Under the pieces are notes generated by a model. The model ran no database searches and was not told where the DNA came from. It was given only the letters and a program-made list of their open reading frames with translations. A stretch of 64,000 bases of DNA from Butyrivibrio sp. VCD2006. Its GTDB lineage: Bacteria > Bacillota > Clostridia > Lachnospirales > Lachnospiraceae. Below are positions 34,897 to 45,692 of the stretch, piece by piece; positions within the stretch are counted from its first letter, which is position 1, and each line of letters begins with the position of its first letter. Position numbers and translations under genes: made by a program. The stretch spans positions 124,001 through 188,000 of the forward strand of contig NZ_AUIX01000001.1 in NCBI RefSeq assembly GCF_000423925.1, given 5' to 3'.

Positions 34897-36441
34897 TTAT
34901 TCCTTAATAACACTCAGCATAAAAATAAACTTTGCATTAAGCAGCGGCTGATTCATGATTCCGGTTCCTTCATCTGTATTAAGATATGTGCGCTCCGTGG
35001 AGTCGGTCACATAGTTAACAGCTTCAGGATTACGTCCCATAAGGTAATGGGCATGATTCTCAATTATTGTAGTATATTCATAATTATATATTATATGATC
35101 AGTAATTGTTACTGTTCTCATATCATCAAGAAGTTGGGCGTTATCACTGCTTGTAACCATGAAGGGCGCTTTTCTTGCGGCTTCCGTTATTTTGGTCGTC
35201 TTACTCATAAGAAGCTTCATTATCTTTGAGCAAACATCCACATTCACCTTCTGGTTAGTTGAGATATATGTAATACATCCAAGAAAAATATCTTCATTTT
35301 CATCAAACATAGAAGTATATTTTCCGTTCTCAAAATACGATGTTAGTACTCTCTCATAGTCCGTATTGCCTGTAGCCCTGTAAAGCTCGGCCGCAGCATA
35401 AAATGCCTCCGGGTTTTCATTTACATTTTCAGTACCGGCATATAAGCTGTAGGCTCTATCTGCAGACTTAAGACACTTTGTTGCAAAATCGGCATCATAG
35501 CTCTGATAGAGAAAACTGAATTCAGCAAGCAGCGTAGCAAATTTGATTGTTGCATCCATTGTAATAGGTGTTACCTCAATCTGAGCCTGCATCAGATCCC
35601 CAGTGCCATCCCTCGCGGTAAGAGCAGATCCGTACACACCTCCAGTACGCTCATCCTGCATCTTCATGAGCCATTCTATCTCATATTTTACCTCATCGAG
35701 AATATCCGGTATTCCATTGCCACTTTCCGGTATTCCGATGTCATCGGTGATGGATTCAGAATTCATCTCATATGCAAGAAGAAGGTTCTGCGCTATCTTA
35801 CATCCAAGTGAAACTTCTCTGTCAGCCTCTGAATTAAGATGCCAGCCTCCGGATACATCCAGGGTCTTTGAAGGATCCTCCTGAAGGTGTGCTTCACCCG
35901 TATGACATGCAGCATGAGCATCCTCACCCGCAAAATCCTCGGAAAGCGTCATTCCGCACCTGTTCCGGTAATAGATCTTTAATGCCTCGCTGAAAATATC
36001 ATCATAAAGCTCGTTCTTTATTCTGAATGCATAGGAGCTTCCTATTTTATCAGCATAAATATAATAATCCCCATCTTGAACCAGATCGGTGAAATAGCCT
36101 TCTTTTATCTCATCACCGTCTTCTGCCTGACCGGTGGTACGCATCTGGCCTGTGTAGGCAAGCTCATTGTTCTCCAGATCGTAAACATAAAAAACATCCG
36201 GGAGATCACTTCCTTTGAAAATGACCGCCTTCTCGGCTCCTGTTCTATATCCGTTTTGGTCCACAAAAGCACTGGGAATTACTACAGGAACATCATATAC
36301 GACATTTGGAGCAGGCTCGCTCCATTGCGTCTCCTGCTCCGGTTTTACAGTATTTATATTTTGATTACTCCCGCAGCCTACCCCAAAAGCTGCCACAAAA
36401 GCAGCCAGGGATAACGCGGTAAGCCGTCTAAAACAAATCAT
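34897..36441 (-). CDS. GH9-like lipoprotein lacking the usual catalytic Asp motif
   Basis: A 514-residue predicted lipoprotein (lipobox FGVGCG at about 23). After a short linker comes a cellulase N-terminal Ig-like domain (SAFVDQNGYRTGAEKAVIF) and then a GH9-like (alpha/alpha)6 barrel. The GH9 landmarks DVSGGWH, GNGIPDILDEVKYEIEWLMKMQ and HYLMGRNPEAVNYVT are visible. The active site normally reads GGWYDAGD; here it is GGWHLNSEADR, so the nucleophile-activating Asp pair is absent. The C-terminal Glu region is also changed. It may be a non-catalytic glycan-binding protein or a new activity. Its ATG overlaps the hydratase stop (TAATG). Confidence 0.75.
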   Translation of the reverse strand: MICFRRLTALSLAAFVAAFGVGCGSNQNINTVKPEQETQWSEPAPNVVYDVPVVIPSAFVDQNGYRTGAEKAVIFKGSDLPDVFYVYDLENNELAYTGQMRTTGQAEDGDEIKEGYFTDLVQDGDYYIYADKIGSSYAFRIKNELYDDIFSEALKIYYRNRCGMTLSEDFAGEDAHAACHTGEAHLQEDPSKTLDVSGGWHLNSEADREVSLGCKIAQNLLLAYEMNSESITDDIGIPESGNGIPDILDEVKYEIEWLMKMQDERTGGVYGSALTARDGTGDLMQAQIEVTPITMDATIKFATLLAEFSFLYQSYDADFATKCLKSADRAYSLYAGTENVNENPEAFYAAAELYRATGNTDYERVLTSYFENGKYTSMFDENEDIFLGCITYISTNQKVNVDVCSKIMKLLMSKTTKITEAARKAPFMVTSSDNAQLLDDMRTVTITDHIIYNYEYTTIIENHAHYLMGRNPEAVNYVTDSTERTYLNTDEGTGIMNQPLLNAKFIFMLSVIKE

Positions 36442-38744
36442 TATTTCTTTCCTGCACGGTTATAGTTGATAAGACATCCGTCTAAAATTATCTCTCTCTC
36501 ATTATCTGTAAGATCACCAAGTGTCATGGTGAACTCAGTAAGCTTTCCTTCGGAAACAGCAACTGCCTTTATTGTATCAGCCTTATCCTCAACTGCCTTT
36601 CTGATACCCGGAAGGAATACATAGTCCAGATTCTTAAACGGAAGATCTCCTTCCTTAATAAGAAGCGGCAGCATACCCCAGTTGATAAGATTTGAGCGAT
36701 AACGCTTTGTTGCATACTCGTTAGCAATATTAGCCCAACCGCCAAGAACCTTCTGACAGGAAGCAGCCTGCTCTCTGGCAGATCCGTCACCGGGCTTAAC
36801 TGCGAAAATAGTTGAACCGATTCCTGTATTAGCTGCTGTTACTTCAGGGAATTTCTCTGAAATAGCCTTAACTGCATCTGCTGTCTCAGCACTCATGTTA
36901 TCAAGTGAAGCATCCTCGCGTCTCTTTAACTCATCAGCATAAACCGCCTTAGCTCTTCCAACATACTCAGGATCTTTTCTTGAAAGTGTGAACTCAGCAA
37001 GTCCCTGAGGATTGGATCTGTAGGAGCTTGTCTCACCTGAAGGAATAAGCTCATCAGTTGTTGTAACCGGATCATGAATCTCGGAAACAACACGGAGAAG
37101 TACGTTTTCAGTAAGCTCTGTCATCTTCGGCCAATCCTTGATGTTAGGACCAAACTGAAGCTCTACGCTGTCATCAGCTTTTCCCTTTGAATCAAATACG
37201 CGGTTTGCATATATTTCCTTATCAAAGTGATATGTGTACTTATTGAATTTACCGTCAAATTCAGTAGCAGGTGTAAGAACGCCCTGATTTGCTGCTGTTG
37301 CAGCAATTGATCTCGCATCCATAAGTGCAACGGATGCAATCTGACCACTCTGAACCTTAGAACCTTCTCTGTTAGGGAAGTTTCTCGTGGAGTGTCTGAT
37401 ACTGAATGCATTATTTGCAGGTGTATCTCCCGCACCAAAGCAGGGTCCGCAGAATGCTGTCTTTAAGATTGCTCCTGTCTCAAGAATCTTTGCAGCAACA
37501 CCATTTTTAACAATTTCCATGAAAATCGGTGTTGATGCAGGGTAAACACTAAGAGTGAATCTATCGTTACCAGTAAATCTGCCTTCAAGAATATCAGCAG
37601 CAGCACAGATATTTTCGAAACCACCGCCTGCGCAGCCAGCGATAACACCTTGATCTACCATGAACTTGCCATTCTTGATCTTATCCTGAAGAGAATAAGC
37701 AATCTTATCGCCAAAGCTTACCTTCGCACGCTTCTCAACATCAGCAATGATATCGGAAAGGTTTGCATTAACCTCTTCGATCTCATACGTGTTGCTGGGA
37801 TGGAACGGCATAGCAATCATAGGCTTAACTGTGCTGAGGTCAACCTCAACCACGCCATCGTAATAAGCCACATCACCGGGCTTAAGTTCCTTGTAATCTC
37901 CGCCTCTTCCATGAGTCTCATAGAAGCTCTTTATCTCATCATCTGTCTGCCAGATTGAGGACAGGCATGTGGTCTCGGTAGTCATTACATCGATGCCGAT
38001 ACGGAAATCAGCTGAAAGAGATGCAACACCGGGTCCTACGAACTCCATTACTTTATTCTTAACGTATCCGTCACCAAATACCTTGCCGATGATTGCAAGA
38101 GCTACGTCCTGAGGGCCAACACCATGCATAGGCTCGCCTGTAAGATAAATTGCAACTACGCCGGGCATGTTAATATCATAAGTCTGATTAAGGAGCTGTT
38201 TTACAAGCTCAGGTCCACCCTCTCCCATAGCCATGGTTCCAAGTGCACCGTATCTGGTGTGGGAATCGGATCCAAGAATCATTCCGCCACCTGTTGCAAG
38301 CATTTCTCTTGCAAACTGATGAATTACCGCCTGATGAGGGGGTACATAAATTCCGCCATACTTCTGAGCGGCTGTGAGACCATACATATGATCATCTTCA
38401 TTTATTGTACCGCCAACCGCACAAAGAGAATTGTGACAGTTAGTAAGTACATACGGAATAGGAAACTTTTCAAGTCCTGATGCTCGAGCTGTCTGAATAA
38501 TTCCTACATAAGTAATGTCGTGACTGGTAAGCTTGTCAAACTTGATCTCAAGCTTATCCATGTTACCTGATGTATTGTGATTACTTAGTATGTCGTAAGC
38601 AATAGTATTTTTCTTTGCTTCAGCTTTGTCTACTACTTTACCTATTTTCGCCTCAATGCTTTTTAAAGCATTAGCGTCATCTGCAATAAGTTCCGTGCCA
38701 CCTACCAGATAGGCACCGCCGTCGTATGTCTTGATCATTCCCAT
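36441..38744 (-). CDS. Aconitase-superfamily hydratase, YbhJ-like
   Basis: A 767-residue protein resembling the putative hydratase YbhJ of E. coli, an aconitase-superfamily member of unknown substrate. The three [4Fe-4S] cysteines are visible in VIAGCAGGG and [11 protein letters not shown]. Superfamily markers [20 protein letters not shown] and [13 protein letters not shown] are present. The C-terminal swivel domain includes [23 protein letters not shown]. It may instead be a true citrate/isocitrate hydratase; no citrate synthase is nearby. It is translationally coupled to the GH9-like gene and heads that trio. Confidence 0.8.
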   Translation of the reverse strand: MGMIKTYDGGAYLVGGTELIADDANALKSIEAKIGKVVDKAEAKKNTIAYDILSNHNTSGNMDKLEIKFDKLTSHDITYVGIIQTARASGLEKFPIPYVLTNCHNSLCAVGGTINEDDHMYGLTAAQKYGGIYVPPHQAVIHQFAREMLATGGGMILGSDSHTRYGALGTMAMGEGGPELVKQLLNQTYDINMPGVVAIYLTGEPMHGVGPQDVALAIIGKVFGDGYVKNKVMEFVGPGVASLSADFRIGIDVMTTETTCLSSIWQTDDEIKSFYETHGRGGDYKELKPGDVAYYDGVVEVDLSTVKPMIAMPFHPSNTYEIEEVNANLSDIIADVEKRAKVSFGDKIAYSLQDKIKNGKFMVDQGVIAGCAGGGFENICAAADILEGRFTGNDRFTLSVYPASTPIFMEIVKNGVAAKILETGAILKTAFCGPCFGAGDTPANNAFSIRHSTRNFPNREGSKVQSGQIASVALMDARSIAATAANQGVLTPATEFDGKFNKYTYHFDKEIYANRVFDSKGKADDSVELQFGPNIKDWPKMTELTENVLLRVVSEIHDPVTTTDELIPSGETSSYRSNPQGLAEFTLSRKDPEYVGRAKAVYADELKRREDASLDNMSAETADAVKAISEKFPEVTAANTGIGSTIFAVKPGDGSAREQAASCQKVLGGWANIANEYATKRYRSNLINWGMLPLLIKEGDLPFKNLDYVFLPGIRKAVEDKADTIKAVAVSEGKLTEFTMTLGDLTDNEREIILDGCLINYNRAGKK

Positions 38745-38850
38745 TCCTACCTTTCCTATTTATATACCTAGTCGCTTAGATTTTGAACCATTGTACCACT
38801 ATTATGCACCTTTTGTGTATAAATAATTGCTATTTAATCGCGCACATAGA

Positions 38851-38880
38851 AAAACCGGTTGACTGAAAACAGCCAACCGG
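38851..38880 (-). terminator. Terminator after glgP
   Basis: On the minus strand CCGGTTGGCTG pairs with CAGTCAACCGG across TTTT, followed by a T tract. Confidence 0.85.
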
Positions 38881-38893
38881 CAAATCATTCTGT

Positions 38894-41374
38894 TCAGGCT
38901 CTGGACATATCAAGCTTGTCAATATGCCAGATCTCATCAACATATTCCTGAATTGTTCTGTCAGAAGAGAATTTTCCGCAGGAAGCAGTATTCATGATGG
39001 CCATCTTTGCCCATCTCTTGGCATCTCTGTATGCCTCGGAAACCGCTCTCTGTGCCTCTATATATGATTCAAAATCCTTTAAGATAAAGTACTGGTCTGC
39101 CTTATTGGAATTGACAGTATTAAGAAGCATATTGTACAGAGGTCTGAAAAGCTCTCTGTCTCTTGAGTAAGTACCGTCCACCAATCTATCAAGGGTCTTC
39201 TTTACATTAGGATCTTTGTTATAAATCTCTCCGGGATTGTAACCGCCGTTCTTTTCATAAGCGATAACTTCCTCAGAAGTCATTCCGAAGATAAACATAT
39301 TCTCCTCGCCGACTTCTTCAAGCATCTCCACGTTAGCTCCGTCAAGAGTACCAAGAGTGATTGCTCCATTCAGCATCATCTTCATGTTACCTGTTCCGGA
39401 TGCCTCCTTACTTGCTGTTGAAATCTGTTCGGAAATATCAGCAGCCGCAAATATAAGCTCAGCGTTAGATACCTTATAATCCTCGATGAAAACTACCTTC
39501 AGCTTTCCTCCAATAGAAGTATCATTATTAATAACATCAGCAACGGAATTGATGAGCTTAATGGTAAGCTTTGCTGTCTGGTAGCCGGCTGCAGCCTTAG
39601 CTCCGAAAATGTATGTCTTGGGCGTAAACTCCATCTCAGGGTGAGCCTTAAGCATGTCATAAATGTACATTACTTGAAGAATATTCAGGAACTGACGCTT
39701 ATACTCATGAAGTCTCTTAACCTGTACATCGAAAATTGAATTAGGATCAACTTCGACACCGTTATGCTTCCTGATATATTCTGCAAGACGCTTCTTGTTC
39801 TTGAACTTGATCTCCATGAACTCTTTCTGAGCCTTCTTATCGCCGGCAACTTCCTTAAGCTTACCGATAAGAGACAGATCTGTAATCCAGTCCTCTCCAA
39901 CATGCTCAGTAACCCAGTCTGCAAGCAGCGGATTAGCATGCATAAGGAAACGTCTCTGAGTGATACCGTTGGTTTTGTTATTAAACTTCTCGGGATACAT
40001 CTCATAGAAATCCTTAAGCTCTCTCTTCTTAAGAATCTCAGTATGAAGTCTTGCAACACCATTAACTGAATGACCACCAACAATAGCCAGATGAGCCATC
40101 TTAACCTGGTTATCATACAAAATAGCCATACTGCGGATCTTATCCTGAACATCAATGCTGGGCAGATTTGAATACTGACGCATGATCTGATCAACAAATC
40201 TTCTGTTGATCTCATCAACAATCTGATAAATTCTGGGAAGAAGTCTCTGGAAAAGATCAATAGGCCACTTCTCAAGAGCCTCAGCCATGATTGTATGGTT
40301 TGTGTAGCAGCAGGTCTTCATGGTTACATCCCATGCAGTATCCCACGGAAGATAATACTCATCCATAAGAAGTCTCATTAACTCTGCAACCGCTACTGTA
40401 GGGTGTGTATCATTAAGCTGGAAAACAGCTTTCTCGTAGAACTTGGTGATATCCTCATGATGACGAAGATATCTCTTAAGTGCCGTCTGAACCGAAGCAG
40501 AAATGAAGAAATACTGCTGCTTAAGTCTCAGTTCCTTTCCGGCAACATGATTATCATTGGGATAAAGGACTTCACAAAGCTGACTTGCCAGATTTTCCTG
40601 CTCAACAGCCTTCTGATAATCTCCCTTATCAAAGGAATCGAGCTCGAAACAATTGATAGGCTCTGCATCCCATATTCTCAGGGTATCAACAACTCCATTG
40701 CCATAACCTACTATCGGAAGGTCATAAGGAATGGCTCTTACAGACTGATAGCCCTCCTGACGGAATACATTTCTTCCTCTGTCATCAACAAAAACATTTA
40801 CATAACCGCCAAACTTAACCTCTTTGGCGTACTCTGGACGGCGAAGCTCGAAAGGATTACCATTTTCAAGCCAGTTATCAGGTACCTCAACCTGATATCC
40901 ATCCTTAATCTTCTGTTTGAACATTCCGTATTTATAACGGATGCCGCAGCCATATGCCATGTATCCAAGAGTTGCAAGTGAATCCAAAAAGCATGCTGCA
41001 AGTCTTCCAAGACCACCGTTTCCAAGTGCCGGATCCGGCTCCTGATCCTCAATGATGTTTATATCCACGCCCAACTCATCAAGAGCCTCTTTAACGGGTT
41101 TATATGCCTGAAGATTTATCAGGTTATTACCCAAAGCTCTTCCCATTAGGAATTCCATGGACATGTAGTAAACTATCTTGGGGTCTTGCTCATTAGCAAC
41201 CTTCTGGGTAGTCATCCAGTGATCTACTATCGCATCTTTGATTGCATATGCAGAAGCCTGGAAAATCTCCTGAGGTGAAGCCTCCTCGATGGTTTTACGA
41301 TACAGTGTTTTTACATTATATAAAACACTGCGTTTGAACAGTTCCTTGTCGAAAGATAATTGCTTTTTCTTCAT
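38894..41374 (-). CDS. glgP: Glycogen/alpha-glucan phosphorylase
   Basis: About 826 residues, GT35. It releases glucose 1-phosphate from glycogen or maltodextrin. The pyridoxal-phosphate lysine lies in EASGTGNMKMMLNG, and LGNGGLGRLAACFLDS and NDTHPTVAVAELMR are classical phosphorylase signatures. The start at 41374 has GGAGGG ahead; the upstream ATG is rejected. It is flanked by its own terminator and is monocistronic. Confidence 0.96.
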   Translation of the reverse strand: MKKKQLSFDKELFKRSVLYNVKTLYRKTIEEASPQEIFQASAYAIKDAIVDHWMTTQKVANEQDPKIVYYMSMEFLMGRALGNNLINLQAYKPVKEALDELGVDINIIEDQEPDPALGNGGLGRLAACFLDSLATLGYMAYGCGIRYKYGMFKQKIKDGYQVEVPDNWLENGNPFELRRPEYAKEVKFGGYVNVFVDDRGRNVFRQEGYQSVRAIPYDLPIVGYGNGVVDTLRIWDAEPINCFELDSFDKGDYQKAVEQENLASQLCEVLYPNDNHVAGKELRLKQQYFFISASVQTALKRYLRHHEDITKFYEKAVFQLNDTHPTVAVAELMRLLMDEYYLPWDTAWDVTMKTCCYTNHTIMAEALEKWPIDLFQRLLPRIYQIVDEINRRFVDQIMRQYSNLPSIDVQDKIRSMAILYDNQVKMAHLAIVGGHSVNGVARLHTEILKKRELKDFYEMYPEKFNNKTNGITQRRFLMHANPLLADWVTEHVGEDWITDLSLIGKLKEVAGDKKAQKEFMEIKFKNKKRLAEYIRKHNGVEVDPNSIFDVQVKRLHEYKRQFLNILQVMYIYDMLKAHPEMEFTPKTYIFGAKAAAGYQTAKLTIKLINSVADVINNDTSIGGKLKVVFIEDYKVSNAELIFAAADISEQISTASKEASGTGNMKMMLNGAITLGTLDGANVEMLEEVGEENMFIFGMTSEEVIAYEKNGGYNPGEIYNKDPNVKKTLDRLVDGTYSRDRELFRPLYNMLLNTVNSNKADQYFILKDFESYIEAQRAVSEAYRDAKRWAKMAIMNTASCGKFSSDRTIQEYVDEIWHIDKLDMSRA

Positions 41375-41495
41375 AAACACCCTCCTCAATGATAGATGTC
41401 ATTACCCACCTATTGTATCGCAAAATAATATATCTTACTAGTTAAGTAAAAATAAATATCATATAAACATTATATTTATGCAAAAAATATCCTAC

Positions 41496-41523
41496 TTGAG
41501 AAAACTGACATATTTGTTATAAT
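41496..41523 (+). promoter_or_regulatory. Promoter of the nucleoside uptake operon
   Basis: TTGAGA (41496-41501) and TATAAT (41518-41523) with a 16-base spacer. Transcription would start about 70 bases before the BMP lipoprotein gene. Confidence 0.55.
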
Positions 41524-41599
41524 GTCTTTGAACTGTGAATTTTTTTCACAGGAAACTATAAATAATGTTTTATTATTTAAAGAAAGGGAGACAAACATT

Positions 41600-42868
41600 A
41601 TGAAAAAGTTACTTGCTATGATGCTTACAGCATCACTCACATTCAGTCTTGTTGCTTGTGGCGGCTCTTCATCCAACACTGCTAACACAGCTGAATCAGT
41701 TGCTGAAGAGACAACAGAAGCTGTTGAGGAGGCAGCAGAAGAGGCTACTGAGGCTGTTGAAGATGCAGCTGAGGAAGTTACAGAAGCTGCTGAAGAGGCT
41801 ACTGAAGAAGTTGCTGAGGAGACTACAGAAGCTTCAGGCGATTACAAGATTGCTATGATCACAGACTCAGGTGACATCACAGATATGTCATTCAACCAGA
41901 CAACTTACGAGGCTTCAAAGGCTTTCGCTGAGGCTAAGGGTGTTGACTACCAGTACTACAAGCCCACAGAGGATTCTAACGAAGCTCGTGAGGCTGCTTT
42001 CGATAACGCTGTTGCTGACGGCTACAACGTAATCGTAGTTCCCGGATATCTTTTCGCAGACATGATCGCATCTGTTGCAGAGGATAACCCGGAGGTTACA
42101 ATCATCGCTCTTGACTGCAGCCAGGGCGACTTTGAAGGCGCCGGCATGGATGAGCTTCCTGAGAACGTTTGCTCATTCACATACCAGGAAGAGCTTGCTG
42201 GTTACATGGCTGGCTATGCTGTAGTTAAGGAAGGCTACACAAAGCTTGGCTTCCTTGGTGGTATGGCAGTTCCTGCAGTTATCCGTTATGGTTACGGTTT
42301 CGTTCAGGGTGCTAACGACGCAGCTAAGGATCTTGGCAACGCATCTGATGTAGAAGTTAACTATGTATACGGCGGACAGTTCTTCGGTGACGAGTCCATC
42401 ACAGCAGTTATGGATACATGGTATCAGGGCGGCACAGAGATCGTATTCGCATGCGGCGGCGGTATCTTCACATCAGCTGGTGAGGCTGCTAAGAAGACAG
42501 GCGGCAAGCTTGTAGGTGTAGACGTTGACCAGTCCGGCACAATCGATGGCCTCTATGGCGATGGCGTTTGTGTAACATCTGCTATGAAGGGTCTTGCTGC
42601 AACAGTTAACACAACTCTTACAGATCTCTTCGATGGCAACTGGGATAAGTACGCTGGCAAGATCGAGAACCTTGGTCTTGTATCAGATGAGCCTTCTCTC
42701 AACTATGTACAGCTTCCTACAGATACATGGTCAATGGAGAACTTCACAGTTGATGATTACAACACTCTTGTATCTTCTATGTATGCAGGTGATATCACAG
42801 TTTCAAGCGATATCGAGGCTATGCCTTCTACAGACATCACTGTAAACGAGTTTGATAACATCCACTAA
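41600..42868 (+). CDS. BMP-family nucleoside-binding lipoprotein
   Basis: A 422-residue substrate-binding lipoprotein (lipobox LVACGG at about 19-20). After the lipid anchor comes a 50-residue linker of Glu, Ala and Thr in a degenerate EEATEAVEEAA repeat. The BMP/PnrA domain begins at YKIAMITDSGDITDMSFNQ; the residues GDITDMSFNQ line the nucleoside pocket in PnrA-like proteins. The start at 41600 has AAAGGGAG ahead; the 26-residue extension is rejected. It delivers nucleosides to the transporter encoded next, with cdd and deoC downstream. A terminator between this gene and the ATPase gene probably raises its transcript level. Confidence 0.92.
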   Translation: MKKLLAMMLTASLTFSLVACGGSSSNTANTAESVAEETTEAVEEAAEEATEAVEDAAEEVTEAAEEATEEVAEETTEASGDYKIAMITDSGDITDMSFNQTTYEASKAFAEAKGVDYQYYKPTEDSNEAREAAFDNAVADGYNVIVVPGYLFADMIASVAEDNPEVTIIALDCSQGDFEGAGMDELPENVCSFTYQEELAGYMAGYAVVKEGYTKLGFLGGMAVPAVIRYGYGFVQGANDAAKDLGNASDVEVNYVYGGQFFGDESITAVMDTWYQGGTEIVFACGGGIFTSAGEAAKKTGGKLVGVDVDQSGTIDGLYGDGVCVTSAMKGLAATVNTTLTDLFDGNWDKYAGKIENLGLVSDEPSLNYVQLPTDTWSMENFTVDDYNTLVSSMYAGDITVSSDIEAMPSTDITVNEFDNIH

Positions 42869-42886
42869 TCAAATACAATAATTTCA

Positions 42887-42920
42887 AAGCGCATTCTCCA
42901 TAGTGGGAATGCGCTTTTTT
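42887..42920 (+). terminator. Intra-operon terminator after the BMP lipoprotein gene
   Basis: AGCGCATTC pairs with GAATGCGCT and is followed by TTTTTT. It lies between the binding protein and the ATPase, a common way to make more binding protein than transporter. Confidence 0.8.
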
Positions 42921-43013
42921 TATACCCCAAAAAATGATAAACTAGAGAGTAAGAATGGGTTCTTATCGGAATTCATATTTTTGTGCAAAAACTAAAGAAA
43001 GGTGTGCTACTTT

Positions 43014-44549
43014 ATGGAAGATTATGTAATTGAAATGTTGCATATCACAAAAGAATTTCCCGGCATTATAGCTAACGATGATATAACATTGCAGCTTAAG
43101 CGCGGCGAGATTCACGCACTATTGGGGGAAAACGGTGCCGGAAAATCCACCCTTATGAGCGTCCTTTTCGGTCTCTATACACCTGAAAAGGGTGTAATAA
43201 AAAAAGATGGCAAGGAGGTCAAGATAACCAATCCCAACGATGCCACTGATCTGGGTATCGGAATGGTTCATCAGCATTTCATGCTGGTTGAAATTTTCTC
43301 AGTTCTGGATAATATCATCCTTGGCTCAGAGCCTAGCAAATTCGGTTTTCTGACAAAAGCCGAGGCCAGAAAAAAGGTCTTGGATCTATCAAACAAATAC
43401 AATCTGAAGGTTGATCCCGATGCTATTATTGAGGATATTACCGTCGGTATGCAACAGCGTGTCGAAATCCTGAAGATGCTTTACAGGGACAATGACATTC
43501 TTATTTTCGATGAGCCTACAGCAGTTCTTACTCCTCAGGAGATAGAAGAGCTTATGAAGATAATGAAGAATCTTGCTGCTGAAGGAAAATCTATTCTTTT
43601 CATTACTCACAAGCTAAATGAGATCATGGAAGTTGCTGACCGCTGCTCCATTCTCAGAAAAGGTAAATATATAGGAACCGTAGATGTCAAGAACACCACA
43701 AAGGAAGAACTGTCTTCCATGATGGTTGGTCGTAACGTCAAGTTCGCTGTTGATAAAGCTGAAGCAAAGCCTGCAGAAGAAGTTCTTAAGGTTGAGAATG
43801 TCTGTGTTAAGAGCAAGCTTCACTCAAATGATTCTGTACACAACGTTTCTTTCAATGTACGTGCAGGTGAAATAGTATGTATCGCAGGAATTGATGGAAA
43901 TGGTCAGACGGAATTTGTTGGTGCACTCACAGGTCTCGATGACATATCTTCAGGAAAAATCACTCTTTGCGGAGAGGATATAACCAATAAGTCCATAAGA
44001 TTCAAGAACACTCATGGAATGAGCCACATTCCGGAGGACAGACATAAACACGGTCTTGTTCTTAACTATACTCTTCAGGAGAACATGATTCTCCAGAGAT
44101 ATTTCGAACCCGTCTTTTCAAACAAGGGCCTTCTGAAAAAAGCTGAGATGAGAAAGTATTCCGATAAACTCTCGGAGGAATTTGATGTACGTTCGGGGCA
44201 GGGCGCTGACACCATTGTCAGGGCAATGTCAGGCGGTAACCAGCAAAAAGCCATCATTGCCAGGGAGATGGATCGCGAGCACAAGCTCCTTATAGCAGTT
44301 CAGCCCACCAGAGGTCTTGACGTAGGAGCTATAGAGACAATTCATAAAGAAATCGTCAAAGAGCGCGATGCGGGCAATGCCATTCTTCTGGTATCTCTGG
44401 AACTGGATGAGGTTATGAATCTTTCCGACAGAATACTTGTTATGTACGAGGGTGAAATTGTCGGTGAGGTCGATCCAAAGACAACTACACTTCAGGAACT
44501 CGGACTATATATGTCCGGCGCTAAACGCAACACAGGAAAGGAGGCATAA
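43014..44549 (+). CDS. Nucleoside ABC transporter, dual ATP-binding protein
   Basis: About 511 residues with two ABC cassettes. The first has Walker A GENGAGKST and Walker B ILIFDEPTAVL. The second has a degenerate nucleotide site (GIDGNGQTEF), signature MSGGNQQKAIIAREM and LLIAVQPTRGLD. This asymmetric layout matches NupO/YufO and RbsA-type proteins. The ATG at 43014 is preferred; a GTG at 43002 sits too close to AAAGG. The permease gene starts 2 bases downstream. Confidence 0.93.
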   Translation: MEDYVIEMLHITKEFPGIIANDDITLQLKRGEIHALLGENGAGKSTLMSVLFGLYTPEKGVIKKDGKEVKITNPNDATDLGIGMVHQHFMLVEIFSVLDNIILGSEPSKFGFLTKAEARKKVLDLSNKYNLKVDPDAIIEDITVGMQQRVEILKMLYRDNDILIFDEPTAVLTPQEIEELMKIMKNLAAEGKSILFITHKLNEIMEVADRCSILRKGKYIGTVDVKNTTKEELSSMMVGRNVKFAVDKAEAKPAEEVLKVENVCVKSKLHSNDSVHNVSFNVRAGEIVCIAGIDGNGQTEFVGALTGLDDISSGKITLCGEDITNKSIRFKNTHGMSHIPEDRHKHGLVLNYTLQENMILQRYFEPVFSNKGLLKKAEMRKYSDKLSEEFDVRSGQGADTIVRAMSGGNQQKAIIAREMDREHKLLIAVQPTRGLDVGAIETIHKEIVKERDAGNAILLVSLELDEVMNLSDRILVMYEGEIVGEVDPKTTTLQELGLYMSGAKRNTGKEA

Positions 44550-44551
44550 GC

Positions 44552-45688
44552 GTGAAAGAGAATACAAGCATTTTCAAAAAACCCGGATTCCAGACGCTAC
44601 TTGCATCCGTTTTGTGTGCAGTGCTCGGTATAATTCTCGGTTATATAATTTTGCTCTTCATGAACCCGGAGCATGCAGCTGAAGGTATGTTTGCAATCCT
44701 TCGTAACTTCTTTAAGTTTGCAGGCAACCAGAAAAAGCTTATGAATGCCATGGGATCTATTTTCGTTAAGTCTGTACCGGTTATCCTTTGTGCGGAGGCA
44801 ATCCTTTTCGCATATAAGACAGGACTTTTCAACATAGGCTGTGCAGGACAATATACAGTAGGAATTATTGCCAGCCTCTACACTGCTCTGGCACTCCACT
44901 GGAGCTGGATACTCTGTGTACTTTCCGCAATACTTGCCGGAGCCCTTTGGGGAGCTATCTGTGGATTCTTCAAGGCTTACTGCAATGTTAACGAAGTTAT
45001 AGCCGGAATCATGCTCAACTGGATTGCACTGTATGTCTGCAACATCATCCTGGGCAACAAGACAGTAATGAACACAACCAAATCAGAAACTTATCCCGTA
45101 AAAGATGCAAGTCTCCTTCCTGCATTTTTAAGCGAGTTCTTTGGAAAAAACAAATACATGACTATTGCAGTACCTCTTACTATCATCATTGCTATCGCTA
45201 TTCTTTGGGTACTGAATCAGACAACCTTCGGTTATGAGCTCAAAGCAACCGGTCACAGTAAGGATGCTGCAAAATATGCAGGTATGAACGCAAAAAGAAA
45301 CATCATCCTCAGCCTTGTTATTTCAGGTGCTATAGCAGGTATGGCTGCAGGACTTTATTATCTGACAGGTATTGAGCATTATAAGATTGCTTCTTCAGTA
45401 CCCGGTATGGGATTCTCCGGAATCGCTGTTGCATTCCTCGGTGGTCTCCACCCGATTGGCACAATATTCGCAGGACTTTTTGTAACCTATATTACTCAGG
45501 GTGGTCAGTACCTCAACACCAACTACTACAACCCTCAGGTTGCAGATCTGATGATTGCCATCATCATCTACCTGTGTGGCTTCGTATTGTTCTTTAAGAC
45601 AATCATCAATAAGCCAAAGAAAATAGTCACTACAACTTCATCAGACAATAACGCCGCAGACAAAACGGCTGACAAAAAGGAGGTGTAA
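44552..45688 (+). CDS. Nucleoside ABC transporter permease (NupP-like)
   Basis: A 378-residue BPD_transp_2 permease with about ten hydrophobic segments. The internal GHSKDAAKYAGMNAKRNIILSLVISGAIAGMAA segment is the coupling motif of the family. The start is GTG with AAAGGAGG ahead. The last 25 residues are a hydrophilic tail. It forms the translocation path with the next gene product. Confidence 0.93.
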   Translation: MKENTSIFKKPGFQTLLASVLCAVLGIILGYIILLFMNPEHAAEGMFAILRNFFKFAGNQKKLMNAMGSIFVKSVPVILCAEAILFAYKTGLFNIGCAGQYTVGIIASLYTALALHWSWILCVLSAILAGALWGAICGFFKAYCNVNEVIAGIMLNWIALYVCNIILGNKTVMNTTKSETYPVKDASLLPAFLSEFFGKNKYMTIAVPLTIIIAIAILWVLNQTTFGYELKATGHSKDAAKYAGMNAKRNIILSLVISGAIAGMAAGLYYLTGIEHYKIASSVPGMGFSGIAVAFLGGLHPIGTIFAGLFVTYITQGGQYLNTNYYNPQVADLMIAIIIYLCGFVLFFKTIINKPKKIVTTTSSDNNAADKTADKKEV

Positions 45689-45692
45689 GAAT

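Noticed and set aside
41649..41858. Leu/Arg-rich frame inside the BMP lipoprotein gene
   Set aside because: Frame shadow of the acidic repeat.
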